This document shows, one piece after another, positions 26,594 through 36,500 of a stretch of 64,000 nucleotides of DNA (its first letter is position 1; each line of letters starts with the position of its first letter). The notes beneath the pieces are model-generated. The model was not told the DNA's origin, did no database searches, and was given only the letters and a program-made list of their open reading frames with translations. This DNA comes from Chitinivorax tropicus. Lineage in GTDB: Bacteria; Pseudomonadota; Gammaproteobacteria; Burkholderiales; SCOH01. Location: the NCBI RefSeq assembly GCF_014202905.1, contig NZ_JACHHY010000013.1, positions 1 through 64,000 of the forward strand, in the 5' to 3' direction. A program made the position numbers and the translations under genes.

Positions 26594-27820
26594 ATGACAA
26601 CGTTCCCCGATTTCCGTAATCCGCAAACTTTGTTGAGCCATGTGCGCCAGACCATGGCGTTTTATCACCCTCGTGCTATTGATCCGACTGGCGGCTGTTA
26701 TCACTACTTTCTGGATGACGGCACGATCTACGACGCACATACCCGCCACCTGGTCAGTAGTACCCGCATGGTGTTCAACTATGCGATGGCTTACCGGCAA
26801 TTCAAGGAGCCGGCCTATCTGGCGGGCGCCCGTCAGGCAGTGGCATTCGTGCGGGATGTGCACCGCAACCCCGAAACCGGGGGCTATGCATGGGTGCTGG
26901 ATTGGCGTAATGGCGAAAAGACTGTCAAAGATGGTACCAATCACTGCTACGGGCTGGCTTTTGTCGTGTTGGCCTATGCACAGGCGATCCTGGCTGGGCT
27001 GACAGAGGCCAAAGCCTGGCTGGAGGAAACCTATGACCTGATGGAGCGTCGCTTCTGGGATGCACAGGCGGGCCTGTATGCAGATGAAGCCGCTGCGGAT
27101 TGGTCTGAGTTGTCTGCCTACCGGGGGCAGAATGCCAACATGCACACCTGTGAAGCCATGCTCACGGCCTTTGAGGCAACAGGAGACGTGAAATACCTGC
27201 ATCGGGCCGAGCAGCTTGCACGCCATATCACGGTGCGCCAGGCATCGCTGGCCAATGATCTGGTCTGGGAGCACTATCGCCCAGATTGGTCGGTGGATTG
27301 GGACTACAACCGCGATGACAAGACCAACATCTTCCGTCCCTGGGGCTACCAGCCAGGGCATTTGACCGAGTGGGCTAAATTGCTGCTGATCATGCGCCGC
27401 CATGCCGGGCTGCTGCAAGGGCCTGCTGACTGGTTGCTGCCCAAGGCCCAGGCGTTGTTTGACGCAGCTGTGCAGTCTGCATGGGATCACGAGCACGGTG
27501 GTCTTTATTATGGCTTTGCGCCAGATGGCAGCATTTGTGACGAGGACAAGTATTTCTGGGTGCAAGCGGAAAGCCTGGCCGCCGCAGCGCTGCTGGCTGA
27601 TGCCACGGCTGACGAGCGGTACTGGCAATGGTATCAGCGCTTGTGGGAATACAGCTGGGCGCACCTGATCGATCACCAACATGGTGCGTGGTACCGCATT
27701 CTGCGGCGTGACAATACCGCCTACAGCAATGAGAAAAGCCCTGCGGGCAAAACGGACTACCACACCATGGGCGCGTGCTATGAAGTGCTGAGCGTGCTGC
27801 CAGCCACCCAGGTGGCATGA
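26594..27820 (+). CDS. AGE-family isomerase, probable mannose isomerase
   Basis: The ATG at 26594 has GGAG seven bases upstream and gives 408 residues, the usual size. The (alpha/alpha)6-barrel family features are visible: YHYFLDDGTIYD, TRHLVSSTRMVFNYAMAY, GTNHCYGLAFVVLAYA, NANMHTCEAMLTAFEAT, and HEHGGLYYGFAPDG with later EDKYFWVQAE. These fit the YihS/mannose isomerase branch rather than N-acylglucosamine 2-epimerase. It would interconvert free mannose and fructose in the cytoplasm. The kinase gene starts two bases after its stop, so the pathway mannose to fructose to fructose-6-phosphate is likely. Confidence 0.85.
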   Translation: MTTFPDFRNPQTLLSHVRQTMAFYHPRAIDPTGGCYHYFLDDGTIYDAHTRHLVSSTRMVFNYAMAYRQFKEPAYLAGARQAVAFVRDVHRNPETGGYAWVLDWRNGEKTVKDGTNHCYGLAFVVLAYAQAILAGLTEAKAWLEETYDLMERRFWDAQAGLYADEAAADWSELSAYRGQNANMHTCEAMLTAFEATGDVKYLHRAEQLARHITVRQASLANDLVWEHYRPDWSVDWDYNRDDKTNIFRPWGYQPGHLTEWAKLLLIMRRHAGLLQGPADWLLPKAQALFDAAVQSAWDHEHGGLYYGFAPDGSICDEDKYFWVQAESLAAAALLADATADERYWQWYQRLWEYSWAHLIDHQHGAWYRILRRDNTAYSNEKSPAGKTDYHTMGACYEVLSVLPATQVA

Positions 27821-27821
27821 A

Positions 27822-28751
27822 ATGACAGATTCGCTTCCGCAATTCGTCAGCTTTGGTGAAGCGCTGACCGACATGATCCGCGATGGTGGCGACCATTGGT
27901 TGGCCAAGCCTGGCGGTGCTCCCTGGAACGTTGCCAGGGTGATGGCCAGCCTGGGCGTCCCGTCGGCGTTCGGTGGCGCCATCAGTCATGATGTATTCGG
28001 TGACACCCTTTGGTTGGCCAGCCAGCAGGCCGGACTGGATATGCGCTTCATCCAGCGTGTCAAGGCATCACCGCTGTTGGCGATGGTGTATCAACTGAGC
28101 CCGCCGCGATATTTCTTCATTGGTGATGACAGCGCTGACTTGCATTTCGATGTGGCACAGCTGCCTGCATCCTGGGCGGATCAGGTTCATTGGGCCATGT
28201 TCGGGGGCATCAGCCTGGCACGCGAGCCACTGGCAAGCCATCTGCTGCAGCTGGCCAGCCAGTTGAAAGCACAGGGCGTTCGTATCGCCTATGATCCGAA
28301 TTTCAGAGCTGCCATGGACGAGCGCTATGACCCGACTCTACGCAAAATGGTGGAGCTGGCCGATGTGATCAAAGTATCGGATGAAGACCTGGCCGGTCTG
28401 TTCCGCACGCAGGATCTGTCAACGGCATTGGCGACGATACGCAGCTGGCATCCAGACGCGCTGTTTTTCTACACCCAGGGGGCGGAAGGGGCCACATTGT
28501 ATGCACAGCAATCCAGCTGGCAGGCCAGGCCGCCAGAGATCGAGGTCATCGACACCGTGGGGGCGGGGGACGCCAGCATTGGCGGATTGATCCATAGCTT
28601 GATGCAGCACCCCGCCGCTGATATGCCCACCCACCTGCGGTACGCCATGGGTGCTGGTGCGGGGGCCTGCATGGCAGCGGGTGCAACTCCGCCTACGATT
28701 CAGCAGATTCAGCAGCTGGCTGCTCGGGTGGTGGTCAAGTCCGGCGGGTAG
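27822..28751 (+). CDS. PfkB-family carbohydrate kinase, probable fructokinase
   Basis: 309 residues of the ribokinase fold. The N-terminal part has FVSFGEALTDMIRDG and KPGGAPWNVARVMASLG (sugar lid). The catalytic signature is IDTVGAGDASIGGLI near residue 245, with the Asp base. YDPNFRAAMDE is another family mark. It phosphorylates a free hexose, most likely the fructose produced by the preceding isomerase. It is translationally close to that gene and closed by a strong bidirectional terminator. Confidence 0.88.
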   Translation: MTDSLPQFVSFGEALTDMIRDGGDHWLAKPGGAPWNVARVMASLGVPSAFGGAISHDVFGDTLWLASQQAGLDMRFIQRVKASPLLAMVYQLSPPRYFFIGDDSADLHFDVAQLPASWADQVHWAMFGGISLAREPLASHLLQLASQLKAQGVRIAYDPNFRAAMDERYDPTLRKMVELADVIKVSDEDLAGLFRTQDLSTALATIRSWHPDALFFYTQGAEGATLYAQQSSWQARPPEIEVIDTVGAGDASIGGLIHSLMQHPAADMPTHLRYAMGAGAGACMAAGATPPTIQQIQQLAARVVVKSGG

Positions 28752-28800
28752 GGGGGATGGTGGCAGTGGTGTGACAGCCATCAGGTCGGATGCCAAATGA

Positions 28801-28831
28801 AAAAGCGGTGCTGGATGCACCGCTTTTTTTA
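28801..28831. terminator. Bidirectional intrinsic terminator
   Basis: AAAAAGCGGTGC (28801-28812) and GCACCGCTTTTT (28818-28829) are perfect complements around a five-base loop. A-run and T-run flanks serve both the kinase gene (+) and the YceI gene (-). Confidence 0.9.
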
Positions 28832-28842
28832 CTGGGTACTGC

Positions 28843-29412
28843 TTACTGCTTGAATGCTTCGATCTGGATGGTGAATTTCACCTCATCACCGATGTTCGGG
28901 ACATAGGCATTCATGCCGAAATCGGTACGCTTGAGTGCGCCTGTTGCATTGGCGCCACATGCCATTTTCTTCGCCATTGGGTGCTCTTTGCACACAAAGG
29001 CATCTACTGTCAGGCTGACAGGCTTGGTGACGCCCAACAGGGTCAGGTTGCCATCGAGCTTGGTGAGCTTGTCGCCATCAAAGGTGGCTTTGGTTGATTT
29101 GAAGTCGATGCTAGGGAATTTGCCGACATTGAAGAAATCTTCGTTCTTCACATGATCGTCACGCTTTTTCCAGCCAGAAGACAATGAGCCCACATCGATT
29201 TTGGCCTCGACCGAAGCAGTCTTCGCTTCCTTGTCCAGGACGATCTTGGCGTCAACTTTGTCAAACCGGGCATACTGGGTGGATAGGCCCAGGTGGCTGA
29301 TCTGGAAATTGACATAGGTATGGCTGACATCGTTGATGTAGGTTTCCGGTGCAGCGTGGGCGGCTTGGGCCAGTGCACCGACAGCGGTCAGGGCGAGCAA
29401 GGTTTTTTTCAT
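28843..29412 (-). CDS. YceI-family periplasmic protein (first)
   Basis: 189 residues with a Sec signal (cleavage near HAA). The lipocalin-like YceI fold is shown by SHTYVNFQISHLGLSTQYARF, KNEDFFNVGKFPSIDFKST, NLTLLGVTKPVSLTV and TDFGMNAYVPNIGDEVKF. The family binds isoprenoid lipids such as ubiquinone precursors. It is the last of a MarR-cytochrome b561-YceI-YceI set on the minus strand. GGAG precedes its ATG. Confidence 0.92.
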   Translation of the reverse strand: MKKTLLALTAVGALAQAAHAAPETYINDVSHTYVNFQISHLGLSTQYARFDKVDAKIVLDKEAKTASVEAKIDVGSLSSGWKKRDDHVKNEDFFNVGKFPSIDFKSTKATFDGDKLTKLDGNLTLLGVTKPVSLTVDAFVCKEHPMAKKMACGANATGALKRTDFGMNAYVPNIGDEVKFTIQIEAFKQ

Positions 29413-29437
29413 GGGTGACTCCTGGTGATATCAGTTT

Positions 29438-29998
29438 TCATGACGTTTTTTTGGCAAGTGCCAGCTTGAACTTCACTTGAACATCATTGGAAAGGGAGGC
29501 CTCGTCAGCCCAATCGCCCTCGCCAATCTTGAAAGCCAGCCGCTGAATGGTGACTGTGCCCTCGGTTGTGAAGCCACCGGCTTCCGGCTTCACGGTAAAT
29601 GGTGCATGGATGTCCCGGCTGATGCCCTTGATGGTGAGCTTGCCGCTCACCTGGTAGCGATTGTTTCCCAATGGCTTGAAGCCACTGGCCACAAACCGGG
29701 CTTGGGGGAATGCCGCAATATTGAAAAAGGTTTTACCTTTGGCTTCGGTTTCACCTTCCGGGCTGCCCAGGTCAATGCTGCCGAGATCGATCTGCAGGTC
29801 GGCCTTGCCTGCCTCTGGCTTGGCCGGGTCAAAGTCAAAGGTACCGGTGAATTTTTTGAAGGTGCCTTCGACCGGTACATTCATCTGTTTGAAACCGAAA
29901 CGGATCTCGCTCTTGGCGGGAATCAGTGGCGTATCGGCCTGGGCAGCTGGGATGAGGCTGGCCGCCAATACAGCCATCAGTAGGCTGGAAAAACGCAT
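29438..29998 (-). CDS. YceI-family periplasmic protein (second)
   Basis: 186 residues with a Sec signal ending near AQA. YceI features are visible: SEIRFGFKQMNVPVEGTFKKF, FNIAAFPQARFVASGF, GKLTIKGISRDIHAPFTV and the final DVQVKFKLALAKK. It differs clearly from the neighbouring YceI protein, so this is an old duplication or two functional types. The usual partner of YceI is a cytochrome b561, encoded 31 bases upstream. Confidence 0.92.
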   Translation of the reverse strand: MRFSSLLMAVLAASLIPAAQADTPLIPAKSEIRFGFKQMNVPVEGTFKKFTGTFDFDPAKPEAGKADLQIDLGSIDLGSPEGETEAKGKTFFNIAAFPQARFVASGFKPLGNNRYQVSGKLTIKGISRDIHAPFTVKPEAGGFTTEGTVTIQRLAFKIGEGDWADEASLSNDVQVKFKLALAKKTS

Positions 29999-30029
29999 GG
30001 AGTGTTCCTTTGTCAGTCTATCGGGCGTG

Positions 30030-30578
30030 TCAGGCTTTATTGCGTAGCCAGGGCACCATCCGTGTCAAGATATCGTCGCGGTCGATATAGTGGTGTTTCA
30101 GCGCAGCGCCCACATGGGCCAGCAAGATCAGCGCCAAGCCGTTGTTCAGCCATTCATGGGTTTCTTCGAACAGCTCACCCAGTTCAGCATCTTTGCCGAC
30201 CAGCTCGGGCATGGTGAACAGACCAAGGTAGACCACCGGGAAGCCTTTGGCCGAACTCATCAACCAACCGGACAGCGGGATCGCCAGCATCAACAGATAC
30301 AACAGATGGTGTGCGCCGTTGGCTGCCATGCGTTGCCAGGCGGGCATATGGGCGGGCAGGGCTGGTGCGCCTTTCACCAGGCGGTACGCCAGCCGGATGA
30401 TGGCCAGACCGAAAATGGTCATGCCGGCCCATTTATGGTACGAAATCAGCTGGAGTTTGGCTGGTGACAGTGACATCGATTCGATGACATTGCCGACCAC
30501 CCAGGCGCCGATGATCATAATGGCGATCAGCCAGTGCAACGAGACTTGCAGGCCGTCGTAACGGTCGGGGGTTTTCAT
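30030..30578 (-). CDS. Cytochrome b561
   Basis: 182 residues with four membrane helices. Candidate haem-ligand His residues lie in VSLHWLIAIMI, YHKWAGM, GAHHLLYLLMLAIPLSGWL and HEWLNN/AHVGAALKHHYI. It starts YDGLQVSLHW, standard for the bacterial b561/YceJ type, which passes electrons to quinone or oxidises superoxide. The start overlaps the MarR stop by four bases, so it is co-translated with the regulator. Confidence 0.9.
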   Translation of the reverse strand: MKTPDRYDGLQVSLHWLIAIMIIGAWVVGNVIESMSLSPAKLQLISYHKWAGMTIFGLAIIRLAYRLVKGAPALPAHMPAWQRMAANGAHHLLYLLMLAIPLSGWLMSSAKGFPVVYLGLFTMPELVGKDAELGELFEETHEWLNNGLALILLAHVGAALKHHYIDRDDILTRMVPWLRNKA

Positions 30579-31021
30579 GATGGATCTTTTTCCTCTTGGA
30601 TAAATGCTTCACGAAGGCGGATCAGCATGTTCTGAATGGCACTCAGTTCATCATCGGTGAAGCTGGCGAAGCCCTGCCTGATAAAGGCCAAATGTGCCGG
30701 GAAGACCTGTTCGAACAACTGCTCACCTGCCGGTGTCAGCTTTACAAACACGCTTCGTCGATCATGTAAGGCAGTTTCCCGCTCTACCAGAGCTTTGCTT
30801 TCCAGGCGGTCGATGACACCGGTGAGTGTTCCTTTGGTGATCAAGGTCTTTTCACCCAGCTCACCACAGCACATGCCGGGTGTGTTGCCCAGCGTGGCAA
30901 TGATATCGAACTGAGCCGACGTGAGTCCCAGGCTTCGGATATGTCGTCCGGAATGCAATTCGAATGCCTGATAGCAGCGAGCAAGCTCACGTAGTACCGG
31001 GAGGAAACGCTCTTTAACCAT
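30575..31021 (-). CDS. MarR-family transcriptional regulator
   Basis: 148 residues. Winged-helix features: SAQFDIIATLGNTPGM, CCGELGEKTLITKGTLTGVIDRLESKALVER and the wing with DRRSVFVKLTPAGEQLFEQV (the DxR motif). It is the first gene of the operon with cytochrome b561 and YceI genes. Like other MarR proteins it probably senses an oxidant or lipophilic compound and represses its own operon. A TTTCGATT/AATTGAAA inverted repeat lies 34-55 bases upstream. Confidence 0.9.
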   Translation of the reverse strand: MVKERFLPVLRELARCYQAFELHSGRHIRSLGLTSAQFDIIATLGNTPGMCCGELGEKTLITKGTLTGVIDRLESKALVERETALHDRRSVFVKLTPAGEQLFEQVFPAHLAFIRQGFASFTDDELSAIQNMLIRLREAFIQEEKDPS

Positions 31022-31054
31022 AATGTGCCATTGTTGATGATGCTGCGATATTAG

Positions 31055-31076
31055 TTTCGATTAGGACAAATTGAAA
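31055..31076. promoter_or_regulatory. Candidate MarR operator
   Basis: TTTCGATT (31055-31062) and AATTGAAA (31069-31076) form an inverted repeat with one mismatch and a six-base spacer. It is located just upstream of the marR-type start codon. Confidence 0.35.
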
Positions 31077-31244
31077 TCGAGAAGTTCCGAGTAACTTGTT
31101 CAAAAAATAAGAAATGGTAGTACCCATCGGCATCACTTCGTGAAAAAGCCGTCTGATCAAGGACGGCTGGTTGGTGATTTCCGCTGGATGACGGCGCCAG
31201 GGGTATGCCATCACTATGGTGGGGGCATTTGTTATATGAGTAAA

Positions 31245-32390
31245 TCAGATTTCCTGAATGCAGGTGATGGTCATAGTCTGGTTGTGCAGGCGGCAATCTG
31301 CGATATTGCCATGCGGGCTGATCTCGCCATTTGAATAGAACCCTGTCAGGATGCTCTGTGCATGCAGGACATCCGTCACGGCCTCCAGCTCTTCCTCGAC
31401 GCGATCACCCATCACCAGTTTGCGCCCCACGCAGCTGATCAGAATCGACAGGCTGGCCTGGTTGTGTTGCGCCTCCTGCCAGGCTGCTTCTGCGGCGGCC
31501 TGTGCGCCATCCACCAGGGCATCGGTGCTGGCGTGCATCAGGCGCAGTTGGCTGCCTAACTCGACATCACCTGCCAGAACCAGGCTGCCGGCGGATTCAT
31601 CAATGCCCAGGATGGTGCGGATCAGGCCGGTTTCGGTGGAGCCGTCACCCAGGATGGCAAAGGGGAAGAGCAGACCCGAACCCGGTAGATCCTTGGCGTA
31701 GTCCCCCAGGTATTCTTTGTAAATGGCCAATGCTGACTTGCCGTCCAGCTCGAACAGGACATTGCCGTCGCAACGGGTGACCTTGCGGATCGGGCCAAAG
31801 GGCTGCCAGCCACCGAAGCTGCCGTGGTAGAGTTTGATCGATTGGCCGTGAAAGCCGATGCCAACCAGTTGCCGGGTTGAAATCCGGTCATCCAGCAGTG
31901 TCCAGGTCTGTTGAAACGCGCCGTTGTCACCCGCGAGGCCGCCGGTGATCTGGATTTCATTGCCCAGGGCCTGTTTCAAGCCAGCGATCATGGCGCTGCC
32001 ATTGATGGCAACCCCTTGCCCCAGCACGAACACGGCATGCAGATCCGGGCGCTTGAGCGCCTCGCCCAGGCGCTGGCCTGCCGCTTGGGAGTCCTGCATA
32101 TCGCCCATATCGACCGCCGCCAGTGAGAAGTCCGGGTGATCGAAGTGGACAGCAGTGAGCGTCAGGCTGTCGGTTTCGACATATTGCTGGGCAATTTCGC
32201 CTGCGGTCGAGCAGCCCATCACCCGTGTGCCAGGCAAGGCGGCGCGGATCGGGGCAAGCCAACTCGGGTCTTGCCAACGCCCCGCCCCACCGAACACCAG
32301 CAGCCATTGCGGTGCGATCTGGGCCAGCTGGCTCAGTTGGGCTGCTTCGGGTTGTTGGCCATCGGGTACGACAATCTGTAGCAATTGCAT
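31245..32390 (-). CDS. FIST domain sensory protein
   Basis: The ATG at 32390 has GGAGG five bases upstream and gives 381 residues. The N-terminal FIST_N domain includes VMGCSTAGEIAQQYVETDSL and QITGGLAGDNG. The FIST_C domain includes GSGLLFPFAILGDGS and the end part FYSNGEISPHG. FIST domains are predicted small-ligand (amino acid) sensors paired with kinases or GGDEF/EAL proteins. It follows three signalling genes on the same strand and ends that set. Confidence 0.9.
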   Translation of the reverse strand: MQLLQIVVPDGQQPEAAQLSQLAQIAPQWLLVFGGAGRWQDPSWLAPIRAALPGTRVMGCSTAGEIAQQYVETDSLTLTAVHFDHPDFSLAAVDMGDMQDSQAAGQRLGEALKRPDLHAVFVLGQGVAINGSAMIAGLKQALGNEIQITGGLAGDNGAFQQTWTLLDDRISTRQLVGIGFHGQSIKLYHGSFGGWQPFGPIRKVTRCDGNVLFELDGKSALAIYKEYLGDYAKDLPGSGLLFPFAILGDGSTETGLIRTILGIDESAGSLVLAGDVELGSQLRLMHASTDALVDGAQAAAEAAWQEAQHNQASLSILISCVGRKLVMGDRVEEELEAVTDVLHAQSILTGFYSNGEISPHGNIADCRLHNQTMTITCIQEI

Positions 32391-32496
32391 GGGTACCTCC
32401 AAGTGAAGTGGTCGCAATCCTGGTGCTATCGGTATGGTGTCGGCAGAGCCGTATACCAAAGATGGTTTTGGCCTCCTGGTGGGACTGCCGACGACG

Positions 32497-33534
32497 TTAC
32501 AATCGATCCTGTAGCCGGATGCGGACTTCGTTGATTGCCTCCCACGAGTCAAAGAACGCATCCAGACATGCCGGATCGAAATGCTGGCCACGTTGGGCCT
32601 TCAGAAAATCCAGCGCCTGCTCCAAGGGCCATGCTTTTTTATAGGGCCGCTCAGACATCAGTGCGTCGAACACATCGGCTACGGCAACAATGCGGCCAAC
32701 CTGCGGAATATCCTCGCCTTTGAGCATGTTGGGGTAGCCGGAACCATCGTATTTCTCATGATGGGTCAACGCAATGATCGCCCCCATCTGCAATAAGGGG
32801 GACTGGCTGCCATGCAGGATGTCGTGTCCATACTGCGCGTGCTTGCGCATGATTTCAAGCTCCTGGTCATCCAGCCGACCAGGTTTCAGCAGAATCTGAT
32901 CTGGAATGCCGACCTTGCCAACATCATGCATGGGTGCTGAGGCCAGGATCAGCTCCTGTTCGATGGCGCTCCAGCCCAGCTTGCGGGCGATCAGTTGAGA
33001 GTAGAGGGCCATCCGCTGGATGTGCGCACCGGTTTCCGGGTCACGGAATTCCGCAGCGCGGGTCAGGCGTAGGATGGTTTCCTGTTCTCCCCGCTTGATT
33101 TCCAATGTGGCTTTATGGACTTCCTCCGCAAGCCAGGCCGCCCGATCATTCAGTGCCTTCTGGCTGCGGCGCAGCGCCAGCATGTTACGGGCGCGGGCCA
33201 GGAATTCCTTGTTGTCGATCGGCTTGGTCAGAAAGTCATTTGCCCCCACGTCGAGCGCTTTGTAACGTACCTCGTTATCGTTGTTGGCTGTCACCATCAA
33301 CACAGGGATATCCTGTTTCTCAGGGGCGGCTCGGAATCGCTCGATGAATTCGAGGCCATCAGGGGAGGGCATCATGTAATCGACGACAATCAGATCCGGG
33401 TCGTTGTCGATGCACCATTGCAGCGCTTCAGCGGATTGCTCGAACAGAAGCGCTTCCGCATCATCGAGTCGTTTGATCAGGTGCTGCATCAACGTCAGAT
33501 TGATGCGGGTATCGTCCACCACAATCACCTTCAT
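32497..33534 (-). CDS. Response regulator with HD-GYP phosphodiesterase domain
   Basis: 345 residues. The start ATG at 33534 overlaps the kinase stop (ATGA). The receiver domain (~1-120) has the DD pair in VIVVDDTRINL, the phospho-acceptor in DLIVVDYMMPSPDG (~53) and the conserved Lys in FLTKPIDN. The HD-GYP domain (~155-340) has HDVGKVGIPDQILLKPGRL, ALTHHEKYDGSGYP and VADVFDALMSERPYK, all with metal-binding and catalytic residues. It should hydrolyse cyclic di-GMP when phosphorylated, probably by the hybrid kinase encoded directly upstream. Confidence 0.93.
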   Translation of the reverse strand: MKVIVVDDTRINLTLMQHLIKRLDDAEALLFEQSAEALQWCIDNDPDLIVVDYMMPSPDGLEFIERFRAAPEKQDIPVLMVTANNDNEVRYKALDVGANDFLTKPIDNKEFLARARNMLALRRSQKALNDRAAWLAEEVHKATLEIKRGEQETILRLTRAAEFRDPETGAHIQRMALYSQLIARKLGWSAIEQELILASAPMHDVGKVGIPDQILLKPGRLDDQELEIMRKHAQYGHDILHGSQSPLLQMGAIIALTHHEKYDGSGYPNMLKGEDIPQVGRIVAVADVFDALMSERPYKKAWPLEQALDFLKAQRGQHFDPACLDAFFDSWEAINEVRIRLQDRL

Positions 33535-36500
33535 GCATTGACTCCATTCTGCGCAATGGCGGCGCATTGCCTTAGTAGCGGTAGCACATCATCCAACTCA
33601 GATTTCAGTTGCTGCATGGTGTCATGTGCAACAGCCCAGTCAGTCGGGTTGCTGCCAAATGCTTCTAGGCTTTGTGCCAGCTTGGCGACGCCGTTCAGCC
33701 CGAAATTCACCACCATTCCCTTGAGTGTGTGGGCTGCGCGCATCACCTTGTCGCTTGACTTGTCGTCCAATGCGTTCTGTAGCGTGTTGACATACTCATG
33801 GTAGTCACTGAGAAACAAGCTTGCCAGTTGCGCGAACAACACCTCATCCCCCCCCATGCGGGCTACCGCTTCGGCAAAGATCGGGTGCATTGTCGGGGTG
33901 ATGGGGGTGTCGGGCTCTGGCTGTGAATGTTGCGGGAGGGCCAGCATCCGCTGAATGGCTTCGATCAGCAGCTGTTGCTGGATGGGCTTGGTGAGATAGT
34001 CATCCATACCGGCCTGCAGGCATTGCTCCCGGTCCCCCTGCATCGCCCGGGCGGTCATGGCGATGATCGGCGTGTGATAGCCCGCTGCCTGCTCATGGGT
34101 GCGGATCAGACCGGTTGCTTCGAACCCACCCATGATCGGCATCTGCACATCCATCAAGATCAGGTCGAAGCGTTGGCTAATGGCGAGATCGGCACCGATC
34201 TGACCATTCTCGGCCAGTGTGACCTGATGGCCCATTTTTTCGAGCAGGCGAATCGCCAGTTTTTGATTGACCGGGTTATCCTCCACCAACAGGATATTGC
34301 CGGTACGGTCGCGTTCACGCAGGCTGTGGCGGGTGATGAGCTGGGCGTTGTTGCCTTGTGGATTCAGCCCCATGGCCAGCATGATGGCATCGTGCAGTTC
34401 CTGATCGGTGACTGGCTTGGTCAAATAGCCCACCAATCCACAGTTCTGACCCCGCTTGGCATCACCCCGCTTGCCACCGGAGGTCAATATGAAGGAGCGA
34501 CTGTTCTTGAGCAACTGCAGCTCGTTCAACTGCTCCAATAGCGTCAGGCCGTCGATCTCTGGCATGTGGCCATCGATGAACACCAGATCAAAATGCCGCT
34601 GTTGTTCGTATTCCTCCAGAATCATTTGGGTTGCAGTGACAGGATCATCTGCGGTGGTGATGGTCAGGCCAAGCTGATTCAACTGCCGGCTGGTGACCAT
34701 CAGGTTGGTCGAATTATCATCGATGACCAGCGCGGTCTTCCCGATGACGGCCTCGATCGGCGCGGCAATCGGGCGTTCGGTGTGTTGGGCGATGGCATAG
34801 GGCAAGACGAAATGGAATGTGCTGCCCTGGCCCGGCTCGCTTTCCACCCAGATCCGGCCCCCCATCAGCTCGACAAGCCGTTGACAGATGGTCAGCCCAA
34901 GCCCGGTGCCACCGTATTTCCGGGTGGTGGAGGTATCAGCCTGTTGAAAGGACTCGAAGATCAGCTGTTGCTTGTCTTTGGGGATGCCGATCCCGCTATC
35001 CTTGACCGAGAAATGGACCTGTACGTGATTCTGCTTGGGCTCGTTGGTCACCACCTTGAGCACAATCTCACCATGCTCTGTGAATTTGATGGCGTTGCCG
35101 ATCAGATTGTTGATGACCTGTCTCAGCCGACTGGGGTCACCAATCAGGCGATAGGGCAGTGCGAGGCTGACGTCGCATATCATCTCCAGCCCTTTTTCCT
35201 GAGCCCGCAGCCCCATGCTCTTCACAATATCGTTCAACATCGGGCGTGGGGAGAATTCGACTTGCTCGACCTCCATGCGCCCCGCTTCGATCTTCGAAAA
35301 GTCCAGGATTTCATTGATGATGGTCAGTAGGCCATCCGCAGAGGATTTCACCAAGCCCAGGTATTCGCGTTGCTCGGCATTCAGCTCGGTATCCAGCGCC
35401 AGCTGCACCATGCCGATGATGCCATTCATCGGCGTCCGGATCTCGTGGCTCATATTGGCGAGAAACTCGCTTTTCGCCTGGTTGGCTGATTCGGCGGCTT
35501 CCTTGGCCCGCAGCAGCATGGCCTCGGATTGCTTCAGGCTGGATATATCGGTGTATAGACTGACCACTCCACCGTCCGCAGTTCGTCGATCCGAGCTGCG
35601 TACCCAGCGACCATTGACTTGTTGCTCGATGGTCTGGCCGGGGTGGCGTATTCTGGACAATTGACGCTGAATGAAATGCTCTGGCTTCTCACCATTCCAG
35701 CGATGCCCGCCTTGAAAGCAATATTCACGCAGGATATCCAGATAGGGCATGCCGGGCTGTAGGACTTCGGCGGCTTGTGGAAACAGCTCTCGGAAGCGTT
35801 GATTACAGATCGCCAGCCGCTCTTCGGCATCCAGCATGATCAAGCCGGCATCGAGGCTCTCGATGGCATCGACCAGCTGCATCCTGGCGCGGTTGATCTC
35901 GTTTTCAGCCTGCTTGCGCTGGGTGATGTCACGAAAGCTCCACATGACGCGTCGTTTGCCTGCATTGCCCATGGGCACGAAGTCCATTTCCAGCACGCGG
36001 CCATCTTTCATGATGACTTCTGTGTCGCGGCTGAGCTGCCCGCGCTGGTGTAGCCATCTGGCCTGGCGGGCGAAGGCATCGCCGTCGGCAAAGCGGGCGG
36101 CGGTATGCTGCATGACCTCCTGAAATGTCTGTCCGGCCTGGATATGGAGATGTGGCTCCAGGCCAAACAGGTGATTCATGGTTTCGTTGATCAGCACGAT
36201 CTGCCCGGTGGAGTCCTCCACCATCACGCCAGCTTGCATGTTCTCAACCAGGGTGAGCAGGACTTCCATGGTGCGTTTCAGCTCGCGCTCGGCCTCGACG
36301 CGCTCAGTGATGTCGATCAGTGATCCAGTCAATCCCAGCAGTTCACCACGTTTGTCCTCCAGCCGATGGGCGTAAAGCTCGATCCAGCGGATCTGCCCAA
36401 ATCTGTTCACCCACCTCGAATTCAGCCGACATGAACGGATGTCGCAGTTCAGCAGACGGGTGATTTGATCCATGGCTGTCGCCACATCGTCCGGGTGAAA

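Noticed and set aside
25961-27982. Long minus-strand frame of 673 codons opposite the isomerase and kinase genes
   Set aside because: It has no family motifs, no ribosome site and lies wholly opposite three well-supported plus-strand genes. It is a codon-bias shadow.
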